A stretch of DNA of 34,805 bases from an uncultured Roseovarius sp. (GTDB taxonomy: Bacteria > Pseudomonadota > Alphaproteobacteria > Rhodobacterales > Rhodobacteraceae), in assembly GCA_947503145.1 (NCBI GenBank), contig CANNCP010000018.1, forward strand, positions 1 to 34,805, written 5' to 3'. The notes under the pieces are model-generated. The model ran no database searches. It was not told the origin of the DNA and saw nothing but the letters and a program-made list of their open reading frames with translations. Below are positions 1 through 8,293 of the stretch, piece by piece. Each line of letters begins with the position of its first letter. Within the stretch, counting starts at the first letter, position 1. The position numbers and the translations under genes are program-made.

Positions 1-80
1 ACTGGGGGCTTTGCCATCCGACAGGCGGGTCAAAATCAAATGCTGAAGCCGGGTCAGTTTTGAATGCTCATTGACAACTA
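1..80. mobile_element. possible IS21-type element end or remnant
   Basis: Two diverged 18-nt direct repeats starting GGGTCA lie at 27-44 and 51-68, a 24-nt period, and the second is followed by CATTGACA. Paired repeats of this kind near a terminus are typical of IS21-family ends. No transposase is inside the window, so this is inferred from pattern only. The rest of the element, if there is one, would lie to the left. Confidence 0.35.
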
Positions 81-159
81 TTGCCCCAATTCTCTTAAAG
101 GTTGAACGACAGCATCGTGATATCCTAAGCTCAACGTCACCCGGACAGAGGAGGTTATG

Positions 160-1521
160 ATGGATCGGCCCGATTACCTGGTTCAGGGAGAGGCCGCACG
201 GCTCTTCCCCGTTTTGTCAACGACGTCGAAAGAAGGCCGAACGACCTCGATCGTTCTCGCCTGTATGGACAAAGTTGAAGAGTTCGGAGCGGAGCTATTG
301 GGGTCGATTGGCCAGCGCGTCGGCAAACGCAGCAGGATGGGCACTTTCACAGAGATTGTTTTCAAGGATGAAAAGAGCGATCTGCGTGACCGCCCGGACG
401 GGTTGATTGTACTTTCGACAGGGGCCCGGGAATGGCGCGCCCTCGTCGAAGCGAAAATCGGTAATGCCGACCTGTGTGCCGATCAGGTGGAAAGATATCG
501 CAGTTTGGCAAAGCAATATAGGATCGATTGCGTCATTACGCTGTCTAACCACTTTGCGACGGTACCGACCAATCATCCACTTGAGGAAGTGCAGAAGAGC
601 CGATCCAAGATCCCGGTCTTTCATTGGTCATGGATGTATGTCCTGACCACGGCAGACTTGCTTTTGAGGGGTGGGGAAGTTGCTGATGTTGATCAACAAA
701 TCTTGCTGAATGAACTGGTGCGATTTTTAACGCATGAAAGCGCGGGTATCAAAGGCTTTGACCGGATGCCGCCTGAATGGAGCGAATTGAATCGCTTGGT
801 TTCGGCAGGCGGGCGCATTCCTGCAAAATCACGGGAAGCTGAGATTGTCTTGGATGCCTGGCATCAGGAGACTAGGGATTTATCGCTTATACTGAGCCGC
901 CAAACCGAAACCACGGTGGTCGAGAAGCTGCCACGTAAACACATGGGCAACTCGGGCGAGCGCAAGAAGGATGAAATGAAATTATTGTGTGGCTCCAACC
1001 AGTTGGCCGCGTGCCTTCAAATTCCCAACGCAGCGTCGCCCTTGGAGATCGTGGCAGACATTGCGAGGCGGACCATTGACGTAGGGATGACCTTGCGCGC
1101 GCCGGAGGATAAAAAATCGTCCAAAGCACGCGTAAACTGGTTGCTTCGCCAAGTACGGTCTGACCCGTCGGATGAGGTCCATGTTCGTTTAAACTGGCCG
1201 GGAAGGAGTGAGGCCACTCAATTCCCGTTGCAAGACCTGATTGAAGATCCGGGTATTTGTGAACAAGAGAAGTCTGGCCTTCAGGTGTTGAGCTTTCACT
1301 TGTACATCGCCAGACGTCTTGGTGCCAAATTTACGCAACAAGTGAATTTCATCAAGGAATTGGAAGAAGTGGTCCCGCTGTACTATCGTGAGATTGGGCA
1401 AAACCTGTCTGAATGGCGCAGGCCGGCACCCAAGATAAAGCCAAACCGCGACGTGGCTTCTGATGTCTCACCCGAGGGGTTGGCAGAAGAAGCCGGCGAC
1501 AAGAGTCTGGAAGACGAATAG
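160..1521 (+). CDS. hypothetical protein with PD-(D/E)xK nuclease-like N-terminal domain
   Basis: A protein of about 453 residues that I do not recognise by name. Counting from the upstream ATG at 157, its N-terminal part has the layout of a PD-(D/E)xK nuclease: a helix with E66, then P80-D81 in a strand, then E98-x-K100, and a Q110xxxY114 motif as in RecB-like members. This suggests metal-dependent DNA cleavage, or a dead derivative. The C-terminal part (about 280-454) is a separate alpha/beta region of unknown role, ending in a charged tail. I chose the ATG at 160 because AGAGGAGG (147-154) is 5 nt before it and only 2 nt before the ATG at 157. Base composition is visibly less GC-rich than in rimO or asmA and an IS-like end lies just upstream, so horizontal acquisition is likely. 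It runs convergent with rimO, with 24 nt between them. A defence or stress role is possible but not shown. Confidence 0.7.
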   Translation: MDRPDYLVQGEAARLFPVLSTTSKEGRTTSIVLACMDKVEEFGAELLGSIGQRVGKRSRMGTFTEIVFKDEKSDLRDRPDGLIVLSTGAREWRALVEAKIGNADLCADQVERYRSLAKQYRIDCVITLSNHFATVPTNHPLEEVQKSRSKIPVFHWSWMYVLTTADLLLRGGEVADVDQQILLNELVRFLTHESAGIKGFDRMPPEWSELNRLVSAGGRIPAKSREAEIVLDAWHQETRDLSLILSRQTETTVVEKLPRKHMGNSGERKKDEMKLLCGSNQLAACLQIPNAASPLEIVADIARRTIDVGMTLRAPEDKKSSKARVNWLLRQVRSDPSDEVHVRLNWPGRSEATQFPLQDLIEDPGICEQEKSGLQVLSFHLYIARRLGAKFTQQVNFIKELEEVVPLYYREIGQNLSEWRRPAPKIKPNRDVASDVSPEGLAEEAGDKSLEDE

Positions 1522-1545
1522 GGAATGTGGAAAGCGAATTGGCTT

Positions 1546-2928
1546 TCACGACTTGTACAACACGCCCCATAAATCGTATTCCCCGGCCTCGTCCACCTCT
1601 ACCTTGACTATGTCGCCGACCGTCAGTCCTTGGGTGCCTTCGTCGATGAATAGATTGCCGTCAATCTCGGGCGCATCGGCATGGGTGCGGCAGGTCGCGA
1701 TGCCGTCTGTGTCGATGTCGTCGATGATCACCTCTTGTACAGAGCCGATCTTGGCGGCTAGTTTGTCCACAGAAATCCCTTGCGCTTTTTGCATAAAGCG
1801 ATCCCAGCGATCCTGCTTCACATCATCCGGCACATGGTCCGGCAGCGCGTTCGAGCGCGCGCCGGCGACGTTCTCGTACTGAAAGCACCCGACCCGGTCG
1901 AGCTGCGCCTCGTCCAGCCAGTCGAGCAGGGTCTGGAACTCTGCCTCGGTCTCGCCGGGATAGCCCACGATGAAGGTGCTGCGCAGGGTGATTTCCGGGC
2001 AGATCGAACGCCATGCGGCGATTTCTTCAAGTGTTTTGGCGGCGGCGGCGGGCCGCGCCATGCGGCGCAGGACATCCGGGTGCGCATGCTGGAAGGGGAT
2101 GTCGAGATAGGGGAGTACCAGCCCTTCGGCCATCAGCGGGATCAACTGGCGCACATGCGGATAGGGATAGACATAATGCAGCCGCACCCAGGCACCCAGG
2201 CTGCCCAGATCGCGCGCCAGGTCGGTGATATGCGCACGGTGGCCGCGGGCTTCGGCATGTTTGATATCGACGCCGTAGGCGGATGTGTCCTGAGAGATCA
2301 CCAGCAGTTCACGCACGCCGTTCTCGACCAGCTTTTCCGCCTCGTGCAGCACTGCATGGGCCGGGCGACTGGCCAGTTTGCCGCGCATGTCCGGGATGAT
2401 ACAGAACTTGCACTTGTGATTGCAGCCCTCTGAAATCTTCAGATAGGAAAAATGGCGCGGTGTCAGGCTCACGCCGCTGGCAGGCAGCAGGTCGATGAAC
2501 GGATCGGGGGCGGACGGCACGGCGGCATGCACCGCATCGAGCACCTGTTCGTACTGGTGCGGGCCGGTCACCGCCAGCACCCGCGGATGCGCGCCGGTGA
2601 TGTATTCCGGATCGGCCCCGAGGCAGCCTGTGACGATCACCTGGCCGTTTTTATCCAGCGCCTCGCCGATCGCCTCCAGGCTCTCGATCTTGGCACTGTC
2701 GAGAAAGCCGCAGGTGTTCACGATCACTGCATCCGCACCGATATAGTCGGGCGAGATCGCATATCCTTCGGCGCGCAGCCGCGTGAGGATGCGCTCGCTG
2801 TCCACCAGCGCCTTGGGGCAGCCGAGGCTGATCATGCCGATGGTCGGTTGGCCGTTGCGGCGCGGCGCGGTGCGGGGCAGGGTTGCGCGCGCCAGGTCGG
2901 GGCGCAGATCCGGAGGGTTTGTGCTCAT
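1546..2928 (-). CDS. rimO: ribosomal protein S12 methylthiotransferase RimO
   Basis: RimO is a cytoplasmic radical-SAM enzyme that adds a methylthio group to the conserved aspartate of ribosomal protein S12. The 460-residue product has the three family parts in order. The N-terminal UPF0004 domain carries cysteines C37 ([12 protein letters not shown]), C73 (NTCGF) and C102 (TGCLGA) for the auxiliary [4Fe-4S] cluster. The radical-SAM core has CNHKCKFC (C169, C173, C176). A C-terminal TRAM domain ends in WGVLYKS. Length is slightly above the usual ~440 because of a basic N-terminal extension. The start is about 100 nt from the divergent asmA-like gene. The SLGCPK signature points to RimO, not MiaB. 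Confidence 0.96.
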   Translation of the reverse strand: MSTNPPDLRPDLARATLPRTAPRRNGQPTIGMISLGCPKALVDSERILTRLRAEGYAISPDYIGADAVIVNTCGFLDSAKIESLEAIGEALDKNGQVIVTGCLGADPEYITGAHPRVLAVTGPHQYEQVLDAVHAAVPSAPDPFIDLLPASGVSLTPRHFSYLKISEGCNHKCKFCIIPDMRGKLASRPAHAVLHEAEKLVENGVRELLVISQDTSAYGVDIKHAEARGHRAHITDLARDLGSLGAWVRLHYVYPYPHVRQLIPLMAEGLVLPYLDIPFQHAHPDVLRRMARPAAAAKTLEEIAAWRSICPEITLRSTFIVGYPGETEAEFQTLLDWLDEAQLDRVGCFQYENVAGARSNALPDHVPDDVKQDRWDRFMQKAQGISVDKLAAKIGSVQEVIIDDIDTDGIATCRTHADAPEIDGNLFIDEGTQGLTVGDIVKVEVDEAGEYDLWGVLYKS

Positions 2929-3033
2929 TAGGCGCTATAACGCGGCGAGCGCCGAGCGAAAAGGGGCAATGCTTGTTGACGCGGGCGCATCATTCTACAT
3001 TGGTGGGAAAACAAATGCAGGTAAGGCGGGCGC

Positions 3034-4998
3034 ATGAATTTTCTTCTCAAGCTGATCGGATTTCTTCTGGTTGCGGTGTTGATCATGGTCGGAGCGCTGT
3101 TCTTCCTGCCGGGCGACAGGATTGCGCGGATCGCGGCGGACCAGATCACTGCGATGACCGGACGACGCGTCGAGATGACGGGCGACACCACGATCAGTTT
3201 TTATCCGGTGCTGGGAATCAGTACCGGGGCCACGACCATCGCCAATGCGGACTGGTCGGATGCGGGGCCGATGCTGCGCGCCGACAGCTTTAAGGTCGGC
3301 GTCGATCCTATGGCGCTGATCAGTGGCGATATCCGCATCACCGGACTGGAGGCGGTCGGCCCCGCCATCATCCTGGAACGCGCCAGCGATGGTCGCGTCA
3401 ACTGGGAACTGGGGGTGGAGGGCGTGGCCCCCTCGGGCCAGTCGGAAGGCGGCGGTAACGCCACCTCGCGCCGTCTGGCGCTGACGCTGGACCGGGCGCT
3501 GATCCGCGATGCATCCGTGACTTTCATCGATCACGGCGCGGGCGCGCGCCATACCATGGCCGGCATGGCGCTGGATCTGCGCTGGCCCGATTACGAGGGC
3601 GAGGCGACATTCGAGGCGGTGCTGCGTCCCGGCCCCGAACCGGTCGAAATCAGCGGCCGCGTGGATAAGGTCGGCACGCTTATCACGGGTGGGGTTTCGT
3701 CCCTGCGTGCCACCGTCTCGACCCGCGGCGGCACGGCCACGTTCGACGGGCGCGGCAGCACCGCGCCGCAGATGGCTGGCCGTCTGTCGCTCGATCTCAA
3801 GAACACCAGCCAGTTCCTGACGTCGCTGGGCCTTGGTGCGGCGGATATCCCCACGGGGTTCGGCCGCGCGATCAAGGGCGCAACGCAGCTGACCCTGACC
3901 GAGGACATGCGCATCTCGATGCGCGATCTGGGGCTGTCGCTGGACAAGAACCAGCTAACCGGTGCGGCCGATATCTACCTCGGCGGGGTCAGGCCGCGGG
4001 TCACTGCGCAGCTGACGGCGGGCGCGCTCGACTTCAGGTCTCTGGATGGCGGGGCAGGCGATGGCGGCGGCTCGGGCGGCACGGCAGTCAGCGAGGGCTG
4101 GTCCAAGGCGCCGATCGATGCCAGTGCCGTCGGACTGGCGGATGCCGAAATTTCGCTGAGCGCCAGCAGCCTCGATCTGGGCACGCTGCAATTCGGACCG
4201 ACGCGTATTCTGGCCACGGTGGATCGGTCGCGCGCTGTCTTTCAATTCAGAGAGTTGCAGGGCTATGGCGGCAACGTCACAGGGCAGTTCGTGGTCAACA
4301 ACCGCTCTGGCCTGTCGGTGGGCGGCGATCTGAGTGCCGCGGGCATCGACATGGAGCGTCTGCTGGCCGATGCGGCGGGGATCACGCGGTTTGCGACCAA
4401 GGGGCGTGCCAACCTCAAGTTTCTCGGTGTCGGTGGATCCATCGACGCGATCATGCGCAGCCTCAGTGGCTCGCTCAGCCTGGCCACTGGGCGCGGGGTG
4501 ATCAGTGGCTTTGACCTGGACAAGCTGATGCGCTCGGGCAATGGCACCGGCGGCACCACGGTGTTCGACGAGATGAGGGCGACTTTCGACATCAAGGATG
4601 GCGACATGCGGGGCGACGACCTGAAAATGTCGCTGCCGCTGGCCTCGGCCACCGGGCGTGGGCGTATCGGCCTCGGGGCGCAGGATATTGATTATGTGTT
4701 TACGCCGGTCCTGTTGGAGGGTGGCGGCAGCAAGGGCTTTGCCATCCCGGTCAAGATCCGCGGCCCCTGGGCCAACCCCAGGATCTGGCCTGATATCGAG
4801 GATGCGATTGACCTCAACTTCAAGAAAGAAAAGGAAAAGCTTGAGAAAGAGGTCAAGCAGGAAGTCGAGAAGGAGGTGAACAAGTTCATCGAGAAAGAGC
4901 TGGGCGTGAAGGTCGAAGAGGGCGAAAAGGTCGAGGATGCGATCAAGAAAGAGGTCGAAAAAGAGGTCATGAAGGAGCTGTTCAAGCTCTTTGATTAA
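3034..4998 (+). CDS. AsmA family envelope protein
   Basis: A 654-residue AsmA-like protein. This family spans the periplasm from an inner-membrane anchor and is linked to outer-membrane and lipid homeostasis. One N-terminal transmembrane segment (about residues 4-26) is followed by the AsmA N-terminal region (GDRIARIAADQITAMTGRRV, then the FYPVLGISTG strand). The middle is a long beta-rich stretch, and the AsmA C-terminal domain includes DMRGDDLKMSLPLASATGRG. The last ~60 residues are almost entirely Lys/Glu/Val and should form a charged helix or coiled coil. GGTAAGGCGGG lies just before the ATG. It is divergent from rimO and convergent with gcrA. Its TAA stop is the first three bases of the palindromic element at 4996-5042. 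Confidence 0.88.
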   Translation: MNFLLKLIGFLLVAVLIMVGALFFLPGDRIARIAADQITAMTGRRVEMTGDTTISFYPVLGISTGATTIANADWSDAGPMLRADSFKVGVDPMALISGDIRITGLEAVGPAIILERASDGRVNWELGVEGVAPSGQSEGGGNATSRRLALTLDRALIRDASVTFIDHGAGARHTMAGMALDLRWPDYEGEATFEAVLRPGPEPVEISGRVDKVGTLITGGVSSLRATVSTRGGTATFDGRGSTAPQMAGRLSLDLKNTSQFLTSLGLGAADIPTGFGRAIKGATQLTLTEDMRISMRDLGLSLDKNQLTGAADIYLGGVRPRVTAQLTAGALDFRSLDGGAGDGGGSGGTAVSEGWSKAPIDASAVGLADAEISLSASSLDLGTLQFGPTRILATVDRSRAVFQFRELQGYGGNVTGQFVVNNRSGLSVGGDLSAAGIDMERLLADAAGITRFATKGRANLKFLGVGGSIDAIMRSLSGSLSLATGRGVISGFDLDKLMRSGNGTGGTTVFDEMRATFDIKDGDMRGDDLKMSLPLASATGRGRIGLGAQDIDYVFTPVLLEGGGSKGFAIPVKIRGPWANPRIWPDIEDAIDLNFKKEKEKLEKEVKQEVEKEVNKFIEKELGVKVEEGEKVEDAIKKEVEKEVMKELFKLFD

Positions 4999-5042
4999 AG
5001 TGTTTCACCTTTAACCTGAGACATCAGATAAAGGTGAAACGC
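4996..5042. repeat. palindromic repeat element, copy A (possible bidirectional terminator)
   Basis: A perfect 12-bp inverted repeat (5002-5013 with 5029-5040, GTTTCACCTTTA / TAAAGGTGAAAC) encloses a loop with AACCTGA and an inner CTGA/TCAG stem. The element begins TAAAG at the asmA stop codon and lies between the convergent asmA-like gene and gcrA. A second copy at 22594-22639 has the same left half length and the same AACCTGA loop, with different but compensated stem bases. No T-run follows, so termination is plausible but not proven. Confidence 0.7.
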
Positions 5043-5139
5043 GCGAAACGCTTTCAGGGTTGCGACGCTTGGCGGGCCGATCTTGTCCGACCCATAATTT
5101 GCGTTGATCTGGCCCACGGTTCTGGCAGGGCAAATGGAA

Positions 5140-5175
5140 GGTACGGCGCCGATCATCACGATCAGGCGCCGTACC
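5140..5175. repeat. 11-bp perfect inverted repeat between convergent genes
   Basis: GGTACGGCGCC (5140-5150) and GGCGCCGTACC (5165-5175) are exact reverse complements around a 14-nt loop that itself contains two GATC sites able to pair. It lies downstream of both the asmA-like gene and gcrA and may terminate gcrA transcription. No coding sequence is supported between 4999 and 5260. Confidence 0.6.
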
Positions 5176-5260
5176 TCGGTATCTTTCGGTTGGAAACATC
5201 CCCGCCGACGATCGCCACACCAAAGACGCCTATCAAGGGCGGTTAAGGTGCGCGCGCGCC

Positions 5261-5839
5261 TCAGCGCCGCCGGTCGCGGCGGCTGCTCATCGGCTGGAAC
5301 GCGACGCCCACATGCGCCTCGCAATAGGGCTTGCCCGCCTGCACCGGCAGGCCGCAGAACCAGAAATCATCCGTGGCCGGATCACCCACAGGCCATTTGC
5401 AGGTGCGCGAGGTCAATTCCATCAGGTTCAGCCGCTTGGCCTTTTTCTCGACCTCGGACACCTTGGCCAGCGCCTTGGGGTCAATCTCGTTGATCGAAGG
5501 TTGCGGCGGCAGCGGCTGACCCGCCGGGATGATCGGTTTGATCCGGGTCACGGGCGGCGCGACTGCGGGCTTTTCGGGCTCCGGCTGGGGTTCCGGCTTG
5601 GCGGCGGGCTTGGACTTGGCCGCCGGTTTCGCCGCAGGCTTGGTCGCCGCTTTCGCCTTGGTCTCAGCCGCAGGGGCGGTGCCACCGCCGCCATTGCGAT
5701 TCGACAGGCCCAGACGGTGAACCTTGCCGATCACCGCATTGCGGGTCACGCCGCCCAGTTCCTTGGCGATCTGGCTGGCCGACTGGCCCTCGCTCCACAT
5801 CTTTTTCAGTATTTCTACGCGATCATCGCTCCAGGACAT
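5261..5839 (-). CDS. gcrA: GcrA family cell cycle regulator
   Basis: GcrA binds sigma-70 RNA polymerase and methylated GANTC sites to control cell-cycle genes in alphaproteobacteria. The 192-residue product begins MSWSDDRVEILKKMWSEG, followed by the helix-turn-helix region QIAKELGGVTRNAVIGKVHRL, which is the family signature. A low-complexity Ala/Lys/Pro/Glu linker (about 55-110) leads to the conserved C-terminal part, with CKWPVGDP, FCGLP and KPYCEAH. This C-terminal part is the RNA-polymerase-binding region in the family. AAGGAACGGA precedes the ATG. The gene stands alone, divergent from the ABC-2 permease. Confidence 0.95.
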   Translation of the reverse strand: MSWSDDRVEILKKMWSEGQSASQIAKELGGVTRNAVIGKVHRLGLSNRNGGGGTAPAAETKAKAATKPAAKPAAKSKPAAKPEPQPEPEKPAVAPPVTRIKPIIPAGQPLPPQPSINEIDPKALAKVSEVEKKAKRLNLMELTSRTCKWPVGDPATDDFWFCGLPVQAGKPYCEAHVGVAFQPMSSRRDRRR

Positions 5840-5979
5840 TTCCGTTCCTTATCCAAAAAGGCGGGCTAAAAGGGCGGTCACGTCAGATGCGCGCCGCCCT
5901 GTAACTTTCTTCCATCCTATTCTAATCACTGAGGCCTGAGTTACAAGGCACCGAATCGCCTGAAACAGGAGGGCCAGAG

Positions 5980-6783
5980 ATGACACAGCATTCCTCAATG
6001 GGCACGCGCCGCTTTGGCCGGGTCAACTGGCGGGGTCTGGCGACGCTGGCCGCACGCGAGATCATGCGCTTCTGGTCGGTCTGGACCCAGACGCTGTTGG
6101 CCCCGCTGGTGACGGCGGGCCTGTTCGTGTTGATCTTCTCCATCGCGATCGGGCCGCGCCGTGGCGATGTCATGGGAGTTGATTTTACCACCTTCATCGT
6201 GCCGGGAATCACGATGATGACCGTGATCCAGAACGCCTTTGCCAACACGTCGTCATCCATCGTGATCGGCAAGGTGCAGGGCAATATCGTCGATACGCTG
6301 ATGCCGCCGCTCAGTGGCGCAGAGCTGGTGTTGGGCTATCTGGCCGGCGCCATCGGGCGCGGCCTGCTGGTGGCCGCGGCGATCCTTATCGGTGTCGCGC
6401 TCTTTCTCGGGATCGTGCCGCAGTATCCGCTGATGGCGCTGGGCTATGTCGTGCTCGGGTCGGCGCTGATGGGTGCGCTCGGGATGGTGGCGGGCATCTA
6501 TGCCAACAAGTTTGACCAGATGGCCGCGATTACCAATTTCATCGTGACCCCGCTGGCCTTCCTGTCCGGCACGTTCTACTCGGTCGACGCCCTGCCGCCG
6601 GTGCTGCGCACGATCACCCATTTCAACCCGATCTTCTACCTGATCGACGGGCTGCGCTATAGCGTGCTCGGCGTGTCGGACAGTGCGCCGGCACTGGGGG
6701 CGTTGGTGGCAGGCGGGGCCACGCTGGCGATTTGCCTGCTGGCCTGGGTGATGTTCCACCGGGGCTACCGGCTCAAGCCGTGA
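5980..6783 (+). CDS. ABC-2 type transporter permease
   Basis: A 267-residue inner-membrane permease with about six hydrophobic segments and the ABC-2 membrane signature, including the late conserved stretch LSGTFYSVDALPPVLR and HFNPIFYLIDGLRY. The closest match by pattern is the YadH/NodJ-like group, which exports polysaccharides, lipids or drugs; the substrate cannot be read from the sequence. AGGAGGG precedes the ATG at a good distance. An ABC-2 permease needs an ATPase partner, and none is encoded next to it: upstream is gcrA on the other strand and downstream is argD. The partner is presumably elsewhere. Confidence 0.88.
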   Translation: MTQHSSMGTRRFGRVNWRGLATLAAREIMRFWSVWTQTLLAPLVTAGLFVLIFSIAIGPRRGDVMGVDFTTFIVPGITMMTVIQNAFANTSSSIVIGKVQGNIVDTLMPPLSGAELVLGYLAGAIGRGLLVAAAILIGVALFLGIVPQYPLMALGYVVLGSALMGALGMVAGIYANKFDQMAAITNFIVTPLAFLSGTFYSVDALPPVLRTITHFNPIFYLIDGLRYSVLGVSDSAPALGALVAGGATLAICLLAWVMFHRGYRLKP

Positions 6784-7048
6784 CATGCGGCGTATCATCA
6801 TGCCCCGCAGGCATAAGCGCCAAATCGCCCCAGAGGCCATGTTTTGCTATGCGGGCCGCGCCAAATCGTCTATTCCAATGGTCATGAACACGGGATTTGC
6901 CACTTGCGGCCCTCCGGGGGCCCGACGCCGACGCAGCTGACCACCTGCCTCGCCCGCGCCCTGTCGCACATAGCTCACCAGATATTATTGACTTTGCCGC
7001 AGCACCCCTGTCACTGGTCCTGCGTCCCGCCTTCAAAGGATAGACTTC

Positions 7049-8227
7049 ATGATCACGCCCATTCTGCCGACCTACAACCGTGTGCCGCTCAGCTTTGTCA
7101 AAGGCGAGGGCAGCTGGCTGATCGAGGCGGATGGCCGACGTTTTCTCGATCTGGCGGCGGGCATTGCGGTGAATGCGCTGGGCCATGCGCACCCTGCACT
7201 GGTGGCGGCGCTGACCGCGCAGGCGCAGCAGCTGTGGCACACGTCAAACCTATATGACATTCCGCAACAGCAGGAACTGGCAGAGAGGCTGGTGGCCTCG
7301 ACATTCGCCGATACGGTGTTCTTCACCAACTCGGGCACCGAGGCTTGCGAATTGGCGGTCAAGATGGCGCGCCGCCATTTCCACGACGCAGGCCAGCCCG
7401 AGCGCACCGAGATAGTCGCCTTCGAAGGCTCGTTTCACGGCCGCTCGGCCGCAGGCATCGCGGCGGCCGGGTCCGAGAAGATGACAGCGGGCTTCGGTCC
7501 GCTGCTGCCCGGGTTCATCCACCTGCCATGGGGTGACCATGACGCGCTGCGGGCGGCGATCACCGACCGGACGGCGGCGATCCTGATCGAACCGGTACAG
7601 GGCGAGGGCGGCATCCGCCCGCTACCCGATCAATGCCTCAAGGGGCTGCGCGATCTGTGCGACGAACACGGGGTGCTGCTGATCCTCGACGAGGTGCAAT
7701 GCGGCATGGGGCGTACCGGGCGGCTGTTTGCCCATGAATGGGCAGGCGTGGAACCCGACATCATGATGGTGGCCAAGGGCATCGGCGGTGGCTTTCCCCT
7801 CGGGGCGGTGCTGGCGCGCGAACATGCCGCCAGCGCGATGGTGGCAGGCACCCATGGTTCGACCTATGGCGGCAACCCGCTGGCCTGTGCCGTGGGCAAC
7901 GCGGTGATGCAAATCGTGGCCGAACCCGCTTTCCTCGACGGCGTGCGCACCCGCGCCGGGCTGATGCGGCAGAAGCTGGAGGGCCTCGTCGCGGCCCATC
8001 CCGATGTGTTCGAGGGCGCGCGCGGCAGCGGGCTGATGCTGGGCTTGAAATGCCGGGCGCTCAATTCGGACGTGGTGAACGCGGCTTACGACCAGCTGCT
8101 TTGCACCGTGCCTGCGGCGGATAACGTGGTGCGCCTGTTGCCACCGCTCAATATCACCGAAGACGAGATCGCCGAGGCGATCAACCGCCTTGACCGCGCC
8201 GCAGACTCCCTGACTTCTTCTTGCTGA
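7049..8227 (+). CDS. argD: acetylornithine aminotransferase family protein
   Basis: A class-III PLP aminotransferase that converts N-acetylglutamate semialdehyde to N-acetylornithine in arginine synthesis, and often also serves lysine synthesis. The 392-residue product shows the opening YNRVPLSFVKGEGSWL, the cofactor-binding NSGTEACELAVKMAR, the LDEVQCGMGRTG strand with the PLP aspartate, and MMVAKGIGGGFPLGA with the Schiff-base lysine near residue 243. AAAGGAT lies upstream. It is followed by argF after 66 nt, which supports the arginine assignment over other class-III enzymes. The last residues (SLTSSC) and the stop codon fall inside an intergenic-type repeat (8214-8265), so the C-terminus may have been rewritten by that repeat. 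Confidence 0.93.
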   Translation: MITPILPTYNRVPLSFVKGEGSWLIEADGRRFLDLAAGIAVNALGHAHPALVAALTAQAQQLWHTSNLYDIPQQQELAERLVASTFADTVFFTNSGTEACELAVKMARRHFHDAGQPERTEIVAFEGSFHGRSAAGIAAAGSEKMTAGFGPLLPGFIHLPWGDHDALRAAITDRTAAILIEPVQGEGGIRPLPDQCLKGLRDLCDEHGVLLILDEVQCGMGRTGRLFAHEWAGVEPDIMMVAKGIGGGFPLGAVLAREHAASAMVAGTHGSTYGGNPLACAVGNAVMQIVAEPAFLDGVRTRAGLMRQKLEGLVAAHPDVFEGARGSGLMLGLKCRALNSDVVNAAYDQLLCTVPAADNVVRLLPPLNITEDEIAEAINRLDRAADSLTSSC

Positions 8228-8265
8228 AAATATCCTCCGGGGGTCCGGGGGTGGAAAACCCCCGG
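8214..8265. repeat. CTTCTTCTTGC intergenic repeat with hairpin
   Basis: CTTCTTCTTGC (8214-8224) and AAATATCCTC (8228-8237) are followed by a 7-bp hairpin, CCGGGGG (8245-8251) with CCCCCGG (8259-8265). The first 24 nt recur almost exactly at 15376-15399. Elements beginning with a CTTCTT run and ending in a G-run / C-run hairpin are, from memory, common in Rhodobacterales intergenic regions. It overlaps the end of argD and could act as a terminator or attenuator before argF. Confidence 0.6.
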
Positions 8266-8293
8266 CGCCGCCACTGAAAACCGGACCCATTAC

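Noticed and set aside
4999..5324. 109-codon minus-strand ORF in the asmA-gcrA interval
   Set aside because: Its ends are made by the two inverted repeats and by antisense of gcrA; no ribosome site or recognisable domain.
5840..5979. GANTC site (5953-5957) upstream of gcrA as a CcrM control site
   Set aside because: One GANTC in about 140 nt is near chance expectation, and its position relative to a promoter is unknown.
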